64,000 bases of DNA from AWTP1-13 sp050248715 (GTDB taxonomy: Bacteria > Pseudomonadota > Alphaproteobacteria > Rhizobiales > Hyphomicrobiaceae). Below, one piece after another: positions 23,154 to 32,214 of the stretch. Below the pieces are notes generated by a model, which worked only from the letters and a program-made list of their open reading frames with translations, did not search any database and had not been told where the DNA came from. The stretch spans positions 1 through 64,000 of the forward strand of contig JBFWRV010000004.1 in NCBI GenBank assembly GCA_050248715.1, given 5' to 3'. A program made the position numbers and the translations under genes. Every line of letters starts with the position of its first letter. Positions within the stretch are counted from its first letter, which is position 1.

Positions 23154-24569
23154 ATGACACGAGAATTGCGCACCGACCGCGCGCCCGCGCAGATCCTGGC
23201 CGACCTGTGGATGGCGGCCGGCGGCGAGCCCGACGCTCTTTCGCGGGTGACGCTCACCGGCAGCGAGCCGGCCCTGCCGTCCTCGTTCCGGGTCGGCGCG
23301 GCGGCGCAGGCGACGATCGCTGCCGCGGGCCTCGCCGCCACCGAGATCTGGCGCAGCCGCACCGGGCGCGCCCAGAGCGTCCGCGTCGACATGCGCCATG
23401 CGGCGGTCGAATTTCGCAGCGAGCGCCACATGCGGATCGATGACAAGCCGCCGGGCCCGACCTGGGACAGGATCGCCGGCGTCTATCGCACGGGCGACGG
23501 TCGCCGCGTGCGCCTGCACACCAACTTCCCGCACCATCGCGACGGAATGCTGAAGCTGCTCGGCTGCGCTTACGAGCGCGCGGCCGTGCAGGCGGCCCTC
23601 GACAAATGGGAGGGTGCCAAATTCGAGACCGCGGCGGCGGAGGCGGGCCTGGTCGCCACGCTCTTCCGCACTACGGCCGAATGGCTGGCGCATCCCCAGG
23701 GCAAGGCAGTGGCGGGTCTGCCGCTTTTCGAGATCACCAAGATCGGCGAGGCCCCACCCCGCGCGCTGCCGCGGGCCCCGGAGCGTCCACTGTCGGACGT
23801 GCGCGTGCTCGATCTCACGCGCGTCATCGCCGGTCCGGTGTGCGGGCGCGCACTGGCAGCCCATGGCGCCGATGTGATGCGCGTCACCGGCCCGCATCTG
23901 CCGGCGCTGCGCCAGCCCGATATCGATACCGGCCGCGGCAAGCTCTCAGCCGCTCTGGACCTGAGGTCTTTCGAGGAGCGCGAGCGCTTGGCCGCTCTGC
24001 TGCGCGAGGCGCACGTGTTCGTGCAGGGCTATCGGCCGGGCGGCCTTGCCGCGCTCGGCTTCTCGCCCGAGGCGGTTGCGGAGATGAAGCCCGGCATCGT
24101 CGCCGTCACGCTGTCGGCGTACGGCCACGCGGGGCCATGGGCGTCGCGGCGGGGGTTCGACTCGCTTGTGCAGAACACCAATGGCCTCAATCACGACGAG
24201 GCCGTAGCTGCCGGCGTCGACGGCCCCAAGGAATTGCCGGCGCAGGCGCTCGATCATGCCTCGGGCTACCTGATGGCGTTCGGCGCCATGATGGCTCTTG
24301 CCCGCAAGGCGCGCGAGGGCGGGTCCTGGCACGTGCGTGTATCGCTGGCACAAACCGGCCACTGGCTTGCCAACCTCGGGCGACTGCCGCGGGGGCTGGA
24401 CTTCCCCGATCCCGGCCACGACGACGTCGCCGACCTGCTGGGCGCCATGGACACGCCGTTCGGCCGGGTGACCTACGTCGAGCATGCCGCGAAGCTGTCG
24501 CAGACGCCGGCGCAGTGGGTGCGTCCGCCGGTGCCGCTCGGCACGCACGCGCCGGTGTGGCCGGTCTGA
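23154..24569 (+). CDS. CaiB/BaiF (family III) CoA-transferase-like protein
   Basis: A 471-residue protein. The region from about residue 205 (LSDVRVLDLTRVIAGPVCGRALAAHGADVMRV...DTGRGKLSAALDLRSFEERERLAALLREAHVFVQGYRPGGLAALGFSPEAV) matches the large domain of family III CoA transferases. VTLSAYGHAGPWASRRGFDSLVQ is the downstream signature. The first 200 residues are a separate CaiB-like half (YRTGDGRRVRLHTNFPHHRDGMLKLLGC), so the order is circularly rearranged relative to formyl-CoA transferase, as known for a subset of the family. It transfers CoA between organic acids; donor and acceptor are unknown. Stand-alone, with no acyl-CoA genes beside it. Confidence 0.85.
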   Translation: MTRELRTDRAPAQILADLWMAAGGEPDALSRVTLTGSEPALPSSFRVGAAAQATIAAAGLAATEIWRSRTGRAQSVRVDMRHAAVEFRSERHMRIDDKPPGPTWDRIAGVYRTGDGRRVRLHTNFPHHRDGMLKLLGCAYERAAVQAALDKWEGAKFETAAAEAGLVATLFRTTAEWLAHPQGKAVAGLPLFEITKIGEAPPRALPRAPERPLSDVRVLDLTRVIAGPVCGRALAAHGADVMRVTGPHLPALRQPDIDTGRGKLSAALDLRSFEERERLAALLREAHVFVQGYRPGGLAALGFSPEAVAEMKPGIVAVTLSAYGHAGPWASRRGFDSLVQNTNGLNHDEAVAAGVDGPKELPAQALDHASGYLMAFGAMMALARKAREGGSWHVRVSLAQTGHWLANLGRLPRGLDFPDPGHDDVADLLGAMDTPFGRVTYVEHAAKLSQTPAQWVRPPVPLGTHAPVWPV

Positions 24570-24763
24570 AGGCGCCGGCCTGGTTAGCCGACCCTTTCGC
24601 GCCCGCGCCAAATTCGCCGTCAAGTTTGGCGCCGCCGACACGGCCTTTCTTAGGTCCTGGGTGCCATAGTCCCTGGCGGCGCCGCGCCATCACAAGGACG
24701 TGACTTCAGCAAGAACCTGCGACCGCGGGGCGTTGTCATCGCAGGAACCTGTCGGAGACGGCA

Positions 24764-25039
24764 ATGGACCTCGGACATTTTGTCCTCGGCGCTGCCGGGG
24801 CCATCGGAATGGTGGCGTTTGCGGCGGCAGCCCAGGCCGTTCCCTTGGCGGGGGCGGGCAGTCAATTCGCGGCCACCGCGGCGAGCACGTCGCATGTCGA
24901 GAAGGCGGCCTACCGCTGCCGGTGGCACAAGGGGCATCGGGTCTGCCGCAGGGTCAGCAAGAAATACGATACCTACGCCTTCAGCGGCGTCTCCGCGGAA
25001 ACGTTGCGGGCGGCCGCCTCGGGTGTGCCCACTCCCTGA
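24764..25039 (+). CDS. Small secreted protein, unknown
   Basis: A 91-residue protein with a signal peptide (MDLGHFVLGAAGAIGMVAFAAAAQA). A short mature part contains two Cys in a basic context (YRCRWHKGHRVCRRVSKKYDTY), which may form one disulfide. It resembles other small basic exported proteins of Hyphomicrobiales but no family is recognised. The preceding 190 bases and following 280 bases show no other gene. Confidence 0.6.
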   Translation: MDLGHFVLGAAGAIGMVAFAAAAQAVPLAGAGSQFAATAASTSHVEKAAYRCRWHKGHRVCRRVSKKYDTYAFSGVSAETLRAAASGVPTP

Positions 25040-25316
25040 CGTCGGCCCGGCGTCACGCCGTTCCCGCTGCTATTTCTGCGTCGCACCGTGCGCGCGCCTC
25101 GTCGCAATCAGCGCGAGGCGCGCGGTCTGTTTGCGTTGCTTGCTGCCGCCCTCGGCACGCCGGTGCATTGGTGGTCACATGCTGCCGGCGGTCCTCCGTC
25201 CGGCCGCAATGGCTCCCTCCGCTTCTTACGGGCGCAACTCGCCGGGGCTCGTCGAGCAATTGCTCCCGCGGACGCCGCTAGGCGCCCATCTGCATGTAAT
25301 GTAGTTCGCGTTCTCC

Positions 25317-26762
25317 CTAACGTGTCTCCACGGCCCCGTCGCGCGCGACGTTCTCATGGTAGTACGTGCTCTCGCGCAGCATTTGCAACACTGCGTCCCG
25401 ATTGAGCAACCCGCGCTCGATAGCGATGTCGATGAAGGGTCTCTTTTCCGCGGATGCAGTGTGCACGAGTTTCGACACTTGTGCGTAGCCAAGATGGGGC
25501 ACGAGCGCAGTCGCGAGGGCAGAGGATCGCATGAGGTTGGAGAGGGAACGCTCGCGATTCGCCTCGATGCCTGCGATGCAGCGATCCGCGAATATTCTGG
25601 CCGATCGCGTCAGAAGATTCATGGAATCGAAAAGACGCGAGGCGATCACGGGCTCGAAATGATTGATCTCGAGCTGACCGTGCAGGGCCGAGAGCGACAC
25701 CGCGGCGTCATTGCCCACGATGGCGAAGGCGACCTGCTGCATCATCATCGGGAGCACGGGATTGATCTTCCCGGGCATGATCGAGGAACCAGGCTGCACG
25801 GCCGGCAGACATATCTCACCAAGGCCAGCATGCGGGTCAGAAGAAAGAAGGATAAGATCGGAGCCGATTTTGGCCACCACTTCTGCCGCAATACGGATCT
25901 CTGACGACACTCGGGCAAAGGCGTCAGCATTCTGCATGGCGTCGAACAAGTCTTCGGCGGGGCGCACGGGTGCACCCAGAATGCCCGCCAGGTGAGTGTA
26001 GACAGCACGCCGATAGCCGGGCACCGTGCCGAGTCCGGTACCGATCGCTGTCCCCCCTAGGGGTAAGACCAGCAACTCCTCGCGGGCCGCGGAAAGCTTC
26101 ATGCAAAGCCGCCCGATTGCTGCCGCGTAACCGCCGAACGCTTGGCTCAGGCGCATGGGCTGTGCGGCCTGCATGCAGGTGCGGCCGGTCCGCAGCACGT
26201 CATCGAAGGCACTTGCCCGCTCGGCAAGTACGGCTGCCAGGTGTCCAAGGGCTTCGACAAGGTCGGCCGATTTCTCGTGGACTGACAGCTTGAGTGCCGA
26301 CGGCACCACATCGTTGGTCGACTGACCCAAATTCACGTGATCATTGGGGTGGATCAAATCGTATCGGCCGGGGGCCTCGCCGATAGCCTGCAGGGCCCGG
26401 TTTGCCAGCACTTCGTTCACATTCATGTTGATCGAGGTGCCGCCTGAACCTTCGAGCAGATTGATGATGAACTGCCCGTCGTGGCGGCCAGCGATCACTT
26501 CATCCGCGGCCGCGATGATCGCGTCCGCTACCCGGGCGTCGAGCGCGCCCAGTTCGCGGTTGGCAGCCGCGGCCGCGCGTTTGATGCGCGCCAATGCCCG
26601 CACGAGCGCCGGCTCGTCGCCGAGCTTCTGGGATGATATGTCGAAATTCTCGCTCCCGCGCAGCGAGGTCACGCCATAGAGGGCGCCGGCGGGCAATTCG
26701 CGGCATCCCAGACTATCAGTTTCCGTTCGGGTCTTTGGCACCACGGGTCCCTCGGCTGGCAT
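25317..26762 (-). CDS. aspA: Aspartate ammonia-lyase
   Basis: A 481-residue cytoplasmic enzyme of the fumarase/aspartase superfamily that converts aspartate to fumarate and ammonia. The signature GSSIMPGKINPV carries the catalytic Ser loop. TDSLG...PAGALYGVTSLRGSENF, EGSGGTSINMNVNEVLANRA, HPNDHVNLGQSTNDVVPSA and GGTAIGTGLGT are the substrate-binding segments, and they favour aspartase over fumarase. The ATG at 26762 gives a standard N-terminus; further upstream codons read through a non-conserved stretch. It would feed ammonia and fumarate into central metabolism. Stand-alone gene. Confidence 0.9.
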   Translation of the reverse strand: MPAEGPVVPKTRTETDSLGCRELPAGALYGVTSLRGSENFDISSQKLGDEPALVRALARIKRAAAAANRELGALDARVADAIIAAADEVIAGRHDGQFIINLLEGSGGTSINMNVNEVLANRALQAIGEAPGRYDLIHPNDHVNLGQSTNDVVPSALKLSVHEKSADLVEALGHLAAVLAERASAFDDVLRTGRTCMQAAQPMRLSQAFGGYAAAIGRLCMKLSAAREELLVLPLGGTAIGTGLGTVPGYRRAVYTHLAGILGAPVRPAEDLFDAMQNADAFARVSSEIRIAAEVVAKIGSDLILLSSDPHAGLGEICLPAVQPGSSIMPGKINPVLPMMMQQVAFAIVGNDAAVSLSALHGQLEINHFEPVIASRLFDSMNLLTRSARIFADRCIAGIEANRERSLSNLMRSSALATALVPHLGYAQVSKLVHTASAEKRPFIDIAIERGLLNRDAVLQMLRESTYYHENVARDGAVETR

Positions 26763-27030
26763 GGGCTCATGGCGCAAATCTCTCCGAACGCAGGCGAGAA
26801 TTGAACCGAGAACCAAAGACGTTACCGAAACTAATGCAGATGAATAGTCTGGCTTATAGTGCGACACCTCCAATATGACGTCGTTGCTCCGAAGTCCTGG
26901 GATCTCATCCTATGCCAGCCGCGGCTGGCATAGCTGACCTTCCACATGAACAGACCCTCCTTGACCTTGGTCAACGCGTGCGAGCGCGCCGCGGCGCAGG
27001 AATGCAAAATGCAAAAAGGCGAGGGTCGCC

Positions 27031-27255
27031 ATGGATATCCTGTCCGATCCGGTGTTTATCGTAGTGCCGTTCGCTCTGTGGGTGGGCTTGATCGTCGTTG
27101 CGCTCCGCACGCTGGCCGTGGGTGATGAGAAGACCGGGGTCCCTTTTCGCTCGGCTCGCGGCATCCTGGAGGACGACGTCACACGGTACGATATTGGGCG
27201 CGAAGAGTATGTCGATCGACGCAAGGCGCTCGACTACATCTCCGGGATGGTGTGA
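27031..27255 (+). CDS. Small single-pass membrane protein, SHOCT-like tail
   Basis: A 74-residue protein: one N-terminal membrane helix (VFIVVPFALWVGLIVVALRTLAV), then a soluble part ending VTRYDIGREEYVDRRKALDYI, which resembles the short C-terminal SHOCT motif (x-G-x-I-x2-E-E-Y-x3-K). GAGGG precedes the ATG. Function unknown. Confidence 0.6.
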   Translation: MDILSDPVFIVVPFALWVGLIVVALRTLAVGDEKTGVPFRSARGILEDDVTRYDIGREEYVDRRKALDYISGMV

Positions 27256-27433
27256 GTGGTTTTGCGCGGATCCGGCTGCAGCATCACGTGCGCTTCGCTA
27301 CAGGCGTGAAAGCCCCTCTCGGCTGCGGGAGTCATCTGCCGCGCGTGGGGGACGATCCCGGCTGCAGACATTTGTGGTAGCGACGCCCGCGGAAGCGTCA
27401 TCGCGAGCAGATCGACTCAAGTAGGAAGAAGCC

Positions 27434-27625
27434 CTACTTGCGGGAAGCGCTAAAGCCGAGCCACGCCATCATTGCCCCCACAAAGGCGGCAATTCCGCTA
27501 ACAAACAAAGGGATGGGCACGCCATTCAGCGTGATCTCCCATGCCAGAACGACGCGGATAAGCTGGAGGACGGCGATGACGGCAAAGATTACCGCCGCGA
27601 GCCGCGAATAGTTTCTGGGATCCAT
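27434..27625 (-). CDS. Small two-helix membrane protein
   Basis: A 63-residue protein with two membrane helices (AAVIFAVIAVLQLIRVVLAW and PLFVSGIAAFVGAMMAWLGF) separated by a short loop. GGGAAAG precedes its ATG on the coding strand. Similar small hydrophobic proteins are common in alphaproteobacteria. No function can be given. Confidence 0.55.
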   Translation of the reverse strand: MDPRNYSRLAAVIFAVIAVLQLIRVVLAWEITLNGVPIPLFVSGIAAFVGAMMAWLGFSASRK

Positions 27626-27766
27626 AGGGCGCTTTCCCGTGGAAGCCTCTCAACCATCGAGGTGAGGCGACACAACAGAACGCCTCAGGGTTTCACTCGA
27701 TAGCCCCGGCGCGGCCGCTGCGTGATTGTCTGTTCACCCATATTAGCGCAAGGCGGCGCTTCTGCG

Positions 27767-28111
27767 ATGTTGCGGCTCGCGATGTCCCTAATGATGATGG
27801 CTCTTGCTGGGGTTGCCATGCCGGTGCCCCTATCAGCGCAGGGTTCGTGCGAGGCGATTTCGCCGGGCACCGCACGAACCGACTGCATCATCGCTCGCGG
27901 CCGTATCGCGAGACAGAAGGCCAACCTCTCGTCCGACAAGGCGCGGGCACACAGCGGCACTGCAAGGCTGCGCGCCGTGACCGGCGGGTCCTCGCTTCGC
28001 TATCGCGCGATCTGCAACGGAAAGGGTGCCGGCACGCGCGCCTGCTACACATGCTGTCGAACGCATGGCCTCTCGGCATCGAGGTGCCTGCGCGATTGCA
28101 GGCAGCCCTAG
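27767..28111 (+). CDS. Secreted cysteine-rich small protein
   Basis: A 114-residue protein with a Sec signal peptide (MLRLAMSLMMMALAGVAMPVPLSA-QG). The mature part has eight Cys, including a dense C-terminal cluster (ICNGKGAGTRACYTCCRTHGLSASRCLRDC), enough for four disulfides. That makes a compact, stable periplasmic or secreted peptide likely. I do not recognise a family. A GTG at 27722 in the same frame is an alternative start but would bury the signal peptide, so 27767 is preferred. Confidence 0.6.
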   Translation: MLRLAMSLMMMALAGVAMPVPLSAQGSCEAISPGTARTDCIIARGRIARQKANLSSDKARAHSGTARLRAVTGGSSLRYRAICNGKGAGTRACYTCCRTHGLSASRCLRDCRQP

Positions 28112-28192
28112 CCGCCCTCCCCCGAAGTGGGGATACGGGAACATTCCGGCACTCTTATCTGAGCAGCAAGATCACCACAGCGGAGGCCGCGG

Positions 28193-28453
28193 GTGCGCCC
28201 CAGGATGCACATGGCTAGGAAAACCGACAAACCCAGGAAGTCCTCGAAGCTCAAGACAATCCTCGAGCTCGAGAAGGACGATTGCCGCTGGCCCATCGGG
28301 GAACCGCGTCATCCCGACTTTCACTTCTGTGGGGCGCAAGTTGCCGCCGGCCGCCCTTACTGCCCCCTCCACTGGCATATGGCGTTTCAACCCGCGAAAC
28401 CACGCCATCAGCCACCGCTCACCATACCATCGGTTACCGCCAAAGCTGCGTAG
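28193..28453 (+). CDS. GcrA-type C-terminal domain protein without HTH
   Basis: An 86-residue protein whose core CRWPIGEPRHPDFHFCGAQVAAGRPYCPLHWHMAFQP is the zinc-type C-terminal module of GcrA, the cell-cycle regulator that binds the sigma-70 subunit of RNA polymerase in Caulobacterales and Hyphomicrobiales. Full GcrA (about 170 residues) also has an N-terminal DNA-binding helix-turn-helix (WT...LW..G.SA..IA..LG), which is missing; a short basic leader takes its place. GGAGG at 28182-28186, 6 bases before the GTG at 28193, supports that start; ATGs at 28205 and 28211 are alternatives. It may be a paralog that touches sigma-70 without binding DNA. Confidence 0.75.
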   Translation: MRPRMHMARKTDKPRKSSKLKTILELEKDDCRWPIGEPRHPDFHFCGAQVAAGRPYCPLHWHMAFQPAKPRHQPPLTIPSVTAKAA

Positions 28454-28614
28454 ATCGCGCCGAAACCAAAACCGGGTGCCTGCGGTCTTTGCCTGAACGA
28501 GCAATCGGCGATTCCTACCGGCTCGACGGGTTGGTCGCCTGCTGCGACGGCGTGGGGCGCGAACTCCGGCATGCTGGCCTGAACATCTCCGTTCCGGGCA
28601 AGAGCACTTACGAC

Positions 28615-29538
28615 TCAATGGCGGACGAACGGCGTCCCGATCGCCGCTGGCGGCTGCGCCGCGCGGCCGATGCCCGCAAGAATCGCGAGCGCGGCGAGAT
28701 ATGGCGTCATTTGAATGACGTAGGAACTGATCGGCAAGCCCCAGCCCTGAACACGCAACTCCAGTGCGGCCACCCCTCCGAACAGCAGGCAGCCGAAAAG
28801 TGTACCAAAGGGCATCCATCTGCCGACGATGACGGCTGCGAGTGCGATGAAGCCACGACCGTTCGTCATGCCGTCGGTGAAGGTCCCAACCTCCTGCAGC
28901 GACAGCACGGCCCCTCCAAGCCCAGCCAGTGCCGCACCCGCGACGACAGCGGCCATCCGTACCCGGATCGGGTCCGAGCCGACTGCAAATGCGGCTTCGG
29001 GGTTCTCGCCGACGGCTCTCAGCGTCAGCCCCGCCCGCGTCTTGAGCAGGAAGACATACATCGCAATCGTGAGAAGGAATGCCGCGTAGGTCAGCAGGGG
29101 CTGGCGGAAGAGAATTGGCCCAACCCCCGGTAGGTCGGACAGGTAGGGGAGCGGCAAGGCGCCTAGCGTCTGCAGTTGGATGACGGGCGCCTGGCCACCG
29201 AACAAGGCACGCAACAGGAAGCTCGTCAGTCCCAGCGCCAGAATGTTCACGGCAAGTCCCATGACGATCTGGTCGGCGCGGAACCTGGTCGTTGCCAAGG
29301 CAACGATGAGGCCGAGCACGGCGCCGCTTGCGGCGCTGGCGAGGAGACCGATGGCCGGACTTGCGAACGCAAAGGTCGCAACGGCCCCGCCGAAAGCACC
29401 GGCCAGCATCATGCCTTCGAGGCCGACGGCAAAGGTTCCAGCGCGCTCGGACAGCAGTCCGCCCAGCGCCACCAGGAGCAAGGGCGTGGCGATCCGGATC
29501 GATGCGGCCAGAAATTCAAGGAAGGCGGCATCATGCAT
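28615..29538 (-). CDS. ABC transporter permease (BmpA/Nup type), second subunit
   Basis: A 307-residue membrane permease of the BPD_transp_2 family, with about eight to nine helices. Segments such as PLLLVALGGLLSERAGTFAVGLEGMMLAGAFGGA, ADQIVMGLAVNILALGLTSFLLR and VGENPEAAFAVGSDPIRVRMAAVVAGAALAGLGGAVLSL identify it as the smaller partner permease of nucleoside/simple-sugar importers (YufQ/NupQ type). It lies 3 bases downstream of the other permease gene. It completes an ABC importer with the genes at 29542-33253. In this context the cargo is likely a purine or pyrimidine derivative or ureide. Confidence 0.9.
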   Translation of the reverse strand: MHDAAFLEFLAASIRIATPLLLVALGGLLSERAGTFAVGLEGMMLAGAFGGAVATFAFASPAIGLLASAASGAVLGLIVALATTRFRADQIVMGLAVNILALGLTSFLLRALFGGQAPVIQLQTLGALPLPYLSDLPGVGPILFRQPLLTYAAFLLTIAMYVFLLKTRAGLTLRAVGENPEAAFAVGSDPIRVRMAAVVAGAALAGLGGAVLSLQEVGTFTDGMTNGRGFIALAAVIVGRWMPFGTLFGCLLFGGVAALELRVQGWGLPISSYVIQMTPYLAALAILAGIGRAAQPPAAIGTPFVRH

Positions 29539-29541
29539 GAT

Positions 29542-30633
29542 TCACATCCTCAGCCGCTGCGTCCCGATGCCGATGGCGGACAATACGAAGGCGATGGTCA
29601 GCCCTTGAATGACGAAGACGAGTGAGGACGGCACACCAACCTCCCGCTGCATTGCGAGTGCGCCGGCCTCGAGGAATCCGAAGAACAGGCCGGCCGGCAG
29701 CACAGCTGCCGGATTGATCGACGCCAGCAGGGCGACGGCAACGGCATTGAAACCAAAGCCGAGCGAGAACCCTTCGATCAGTCGATAGTGCACACCGAGA
29801 ACCTCGATACCGCCGGCGACCCCGGCGACGGCACCCGCGATCGCCATGACCGCAAGCGCGCAGCGGGAGAACGAAATCCCGGCGTAGGCTGCCGCACTCG
29901 GACTTGCACCGAGGATGCGCAGTCGGAATCCAAAGGTCGTCCGCCACAACACTATGTGGCCCACGATCGCCGCAATCACCGCCACAAAGATGCCGATATG
30001 CAGGTCCGTACCCGGCAAAAGCTTGGGCAGCCAGGTCGCGCTCTCGAACAGAGGCGACTGCGGAAATCCGGCGCCCGGTTCGCCCATATCGCCGTGCAGG
30101 GCCTCGCTTACAACCAGAAGTCCGACGAAGTTGAGCAGCAGGGTACAGAGTACCTCGTGCACGCCGCGCTTCAGTCTGATGACCGTGGCGATGCCGGCCC
30201 ATGCCGCACCGCCCACAGCCGCGGCGAGGATCGCTGCAGGTATGATGAGCGCACTCGGCCAGCCGCCGCCGTTGAGCGCCATCCATGATGCGGCCAGACC
30301 GCCGACGGCGATCTGGCCTTCGGCACCAATATTGATTAGCCGCGCGCGGAAGCAGAGCGCGATGCCGACCCCGGCAAGAATGTAGGGGGTGCTCTTGTTG
30401 AGCGCGAACGCAATCCGATCCCAAGAGCCGACCGCGCCGCGGAACAACGCGGCATACGCCGTGAGCGGATTGATCCCGGAGAGCGCAAGCAGCACGGCCG
30501 TAGCCGCGAGAGCCAGGCCAACCGCGGCGCAGGCCAACAGCAGCGCCCAGAGGCCTTCGGCCATTGCCCCGGCCGGGCGGGGTGCGACGTTCACCTCGCT
30601 GCTGCCCGGGGTCGTGGAATTCTGCTCACCCAT
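29542..30633 (-). CDS. ABC transporter permease (BmpA/Nup type), first subunit
   Basis: A 363-residue permease of the same family as its neighbour (YufP/NupP type). GVGIALCFRARLINIGAEGQIAVGGLAASWMAL is the conserved ABC-coupling and membrane segment. FGFRLRILGASPSAAAYAGISFSRCALAVMAIAGAVAGVAGGIEVLGVHYRL is the second signature. About ten helices follow a disordered, Pro-rich N-terminus. It lies 3 bases after the ATPase gene, so the four transporter genes form one unit on the minus strand. Confidence 0.9.
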   Translation of the reverse strand: MGEQNSTTPGSSEVNVAPRPAGAMAEGLWALLLACAAVGLALAATAVLLALSGINPLTAYAALFRGAVGSWDRIAFALNKSTPYILAGVGIALCFRARLINIGAEGQIAVGGLAASWMALNGGGWPSALIIPAAILAAAVGGAAWAGIATVIRLKRGVHEVLCTLLLNFVGLLVVSEALHGDMGEPGAGFPQSPLFESATWLPKLLPGTDLHIGIFVAVIAAIVGHIVLWRTTFGFRLRILGASPSAAAYAGISFSRCALAVMAIAGAVAGVAGGIEVLGVHYRLIEGFSLGFGFNAVAVALLASINPAAVLPAGLFFGFLEAGALAMQREVGVPSSLVFVIQGLTIAFVLSAIGIGTQRLRM

Positions 30634-30636
30634 GAA

Positions 30637-32214
30637 TCAGACCGCCGGCCTTCTCGCCTCGGGCAGGGGTTGCCGCGCGCCGGCCATCGTCAAGCCGATC
30701 TCGGTAATGTCGGCCGCCTCACGGAGGACGGGCTCGAACAGGCGGCCGGCATGAAGGACGCCAATGCGATCACCGAGAGTCAGCACTTCCTCCAGGTCCG
30801 TGGAGATGAACAGGATGGCCCCACCGGCGGCGCGCAAGGCTAGGATCTGCTCCATGACGAACCGCGTCGCCCCCGGGTCCAGCCCCCAAGTGGGCTGAGC
30901 CGCGATGAGAACCTTGGGGCTGCGGCCGATCTCCCGGGCCACCACGATCTTTTGCTGATTTCCTCCCGAGAGTGCTTGGGCGGGTGCATCCGGACCGCTG
31001 GCGCGTATATCGAACAGCGCCATTCGCTCGAGGGCACGCGCGCGAAAGCTGTCGCGATCGAGCCAGCACCAGAGCGACAGCGGAGGCTGGTCGAACTCCT
31101 GCAGGGCAAGATTGTCCTCGACGGTCATACCCGGAACGAGGGATGTGCTCGCGCGATCGACCGGAATGTAGGCGAGGCCGGCCTGAAGCCGGTCGCGCAC
31201 GCTCCAACTCGTGATGTCCAGCCCCGCGAGCGTGATGCGCCCACGATCAGCGGTCCGAAGGCCATAGATGGTTTCCACCAGCTCTGCCTGGCCGTTCCCG
31301 TCAACACCGGCTATGGACAGAATCTCACCGGCATGCAGGGAGAAATTGATGTTTTGGAGTCGGTCCATCCCGTCCCCATCCCGCAACGACAGCTCACTTA
31401 CTGCGAGAACCTCCTGCCCCCCTCGCGACGGCTCGCGCTCGACCGTGGCCGTCACGTCGCTCCCGACCATCATGCGGGCGAGCTCGGCCCTGCTCACGCC
31501 GGCTGCGGGACGATGTCCCACCACCTCCCCATCGCGAAGGACCACGATGTCGTCGCAGACGTCCAGAATCTCCGCAAGCTTGTGAGAAATGAAAATGATC
31601 GACCGCCCCTCATCGCGTAGAAGCCGCATCAGGCGGAGCAGGCTCGCAACCTCCGGCGGACTGAGATTGGATGTCGGCTCGTCGAGGACGAGCAGGTCGG
31701 CACCGCGCATCAGCGCACTCGTTATCTCGACTCGCTGCCGCTGACCGTAGGAAAGTTCTCCGACGATGGCATCAGGGTCGACATCAAGGCCGTATTCGGC
31801 GCTGGTCGTGCGAAGCTGCTCAGCGATCTCGCGCAGGTGCAGCCATTGCCCCGCTCCGTGCCAGCCAAGCATGATGTTCTCGGTCGTCGTCATCGCGTCC
31901 ACCAGCATCAAGTGTTGGTGGATCATGCCGATGCCTGCCGCAATTGCATCGCGGGGGGTGTGTCCCGCGAGTTCCTTCTCCTTGAAACGGATCGTGCCTG
32001 AATCGGCGCGCACCGCCCCGAGAAGAACCTTCATGAGCGTGCTCTTGCCCGAGCCATTTTCGCCGAGCAGGCCGACAATTCGCCCTCGAGGTACTGTCAG
32101 ATCGATGCCATGATTGGCGCGGACCGAGCCATAGCTCTTGTGGATGTTCCTCATTGTCAGCATGGGAACAAGCGGGCTCGCGCTCGACGGCGGGTCAGGG
32201 CCCACCGCGCGCAT
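30637..32214 (-). CDS. ABC transporter ATP-binding protein, tandem ATPase
   Basis: A 525-residue cytoplasmic ATPase with two ABC domains. The first (about 18-260) has Walker A GENGSGKS, signature LSYGQRQRVE and Walker B LLVLDEP. The second (about 270-515) has a degenerate Walker A (AGVDGNGQ), signature ALSGGNQQK and VLIAAQPTWGLDPG in place of a standard Walker B. This asymmetry is normal for RbsA/NupO-type ATPases. It energises the two permeases downstream. It overlaps the stop of the upstream BMP gene by 20 bases if the ATG at 32214 is used; 32163 is an alternative start without overlap. Confidence 0.9.
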   Translation of the reverse strand: MRAVGPDPPSSASPLVPMLTMRNIHKSYGSVRANHGIDLTVPRGRIVGLLGENGSGKSTLMKVLLGAVRADSGTIRFKEKELAGHTPRDAIAAGIGMIHQHLMLVDAMTTTENIMLGWHGAGQWLHLREIAEQLRTTSAEYGLDVDPDAIVGELSYGQRQRVEITSALMRGADLLVLDEPTSNLSPPEVASLLRLMRLLRDEGRSIIFISHKLAEILDVCDDIVVLRDGEVVGHRPAAGVSRAELARMMVGSDVTATVEREPSRGGQEVLAVSELSLRDGDGMDRLQNINFSLHAGEILSIAGVDGNGQAELVETIYGLRTADRGRITLAGLDITSWSVRDRLQAGLAYIPVDRASTSLVPGMTVEDNLALQEFDQPPLSLWCWLDRDSFRARALERMALFDIRASGPDAPAQALSGGNQQKIVVAREIGRSPKVLIAAQPTWGLDPGATRFVMEQILALRAAGGAILFISTDLEEVLTLGDRIGVLHAGRLFEPVLREAADITEIGLTMAGARQPLPEARRPAV

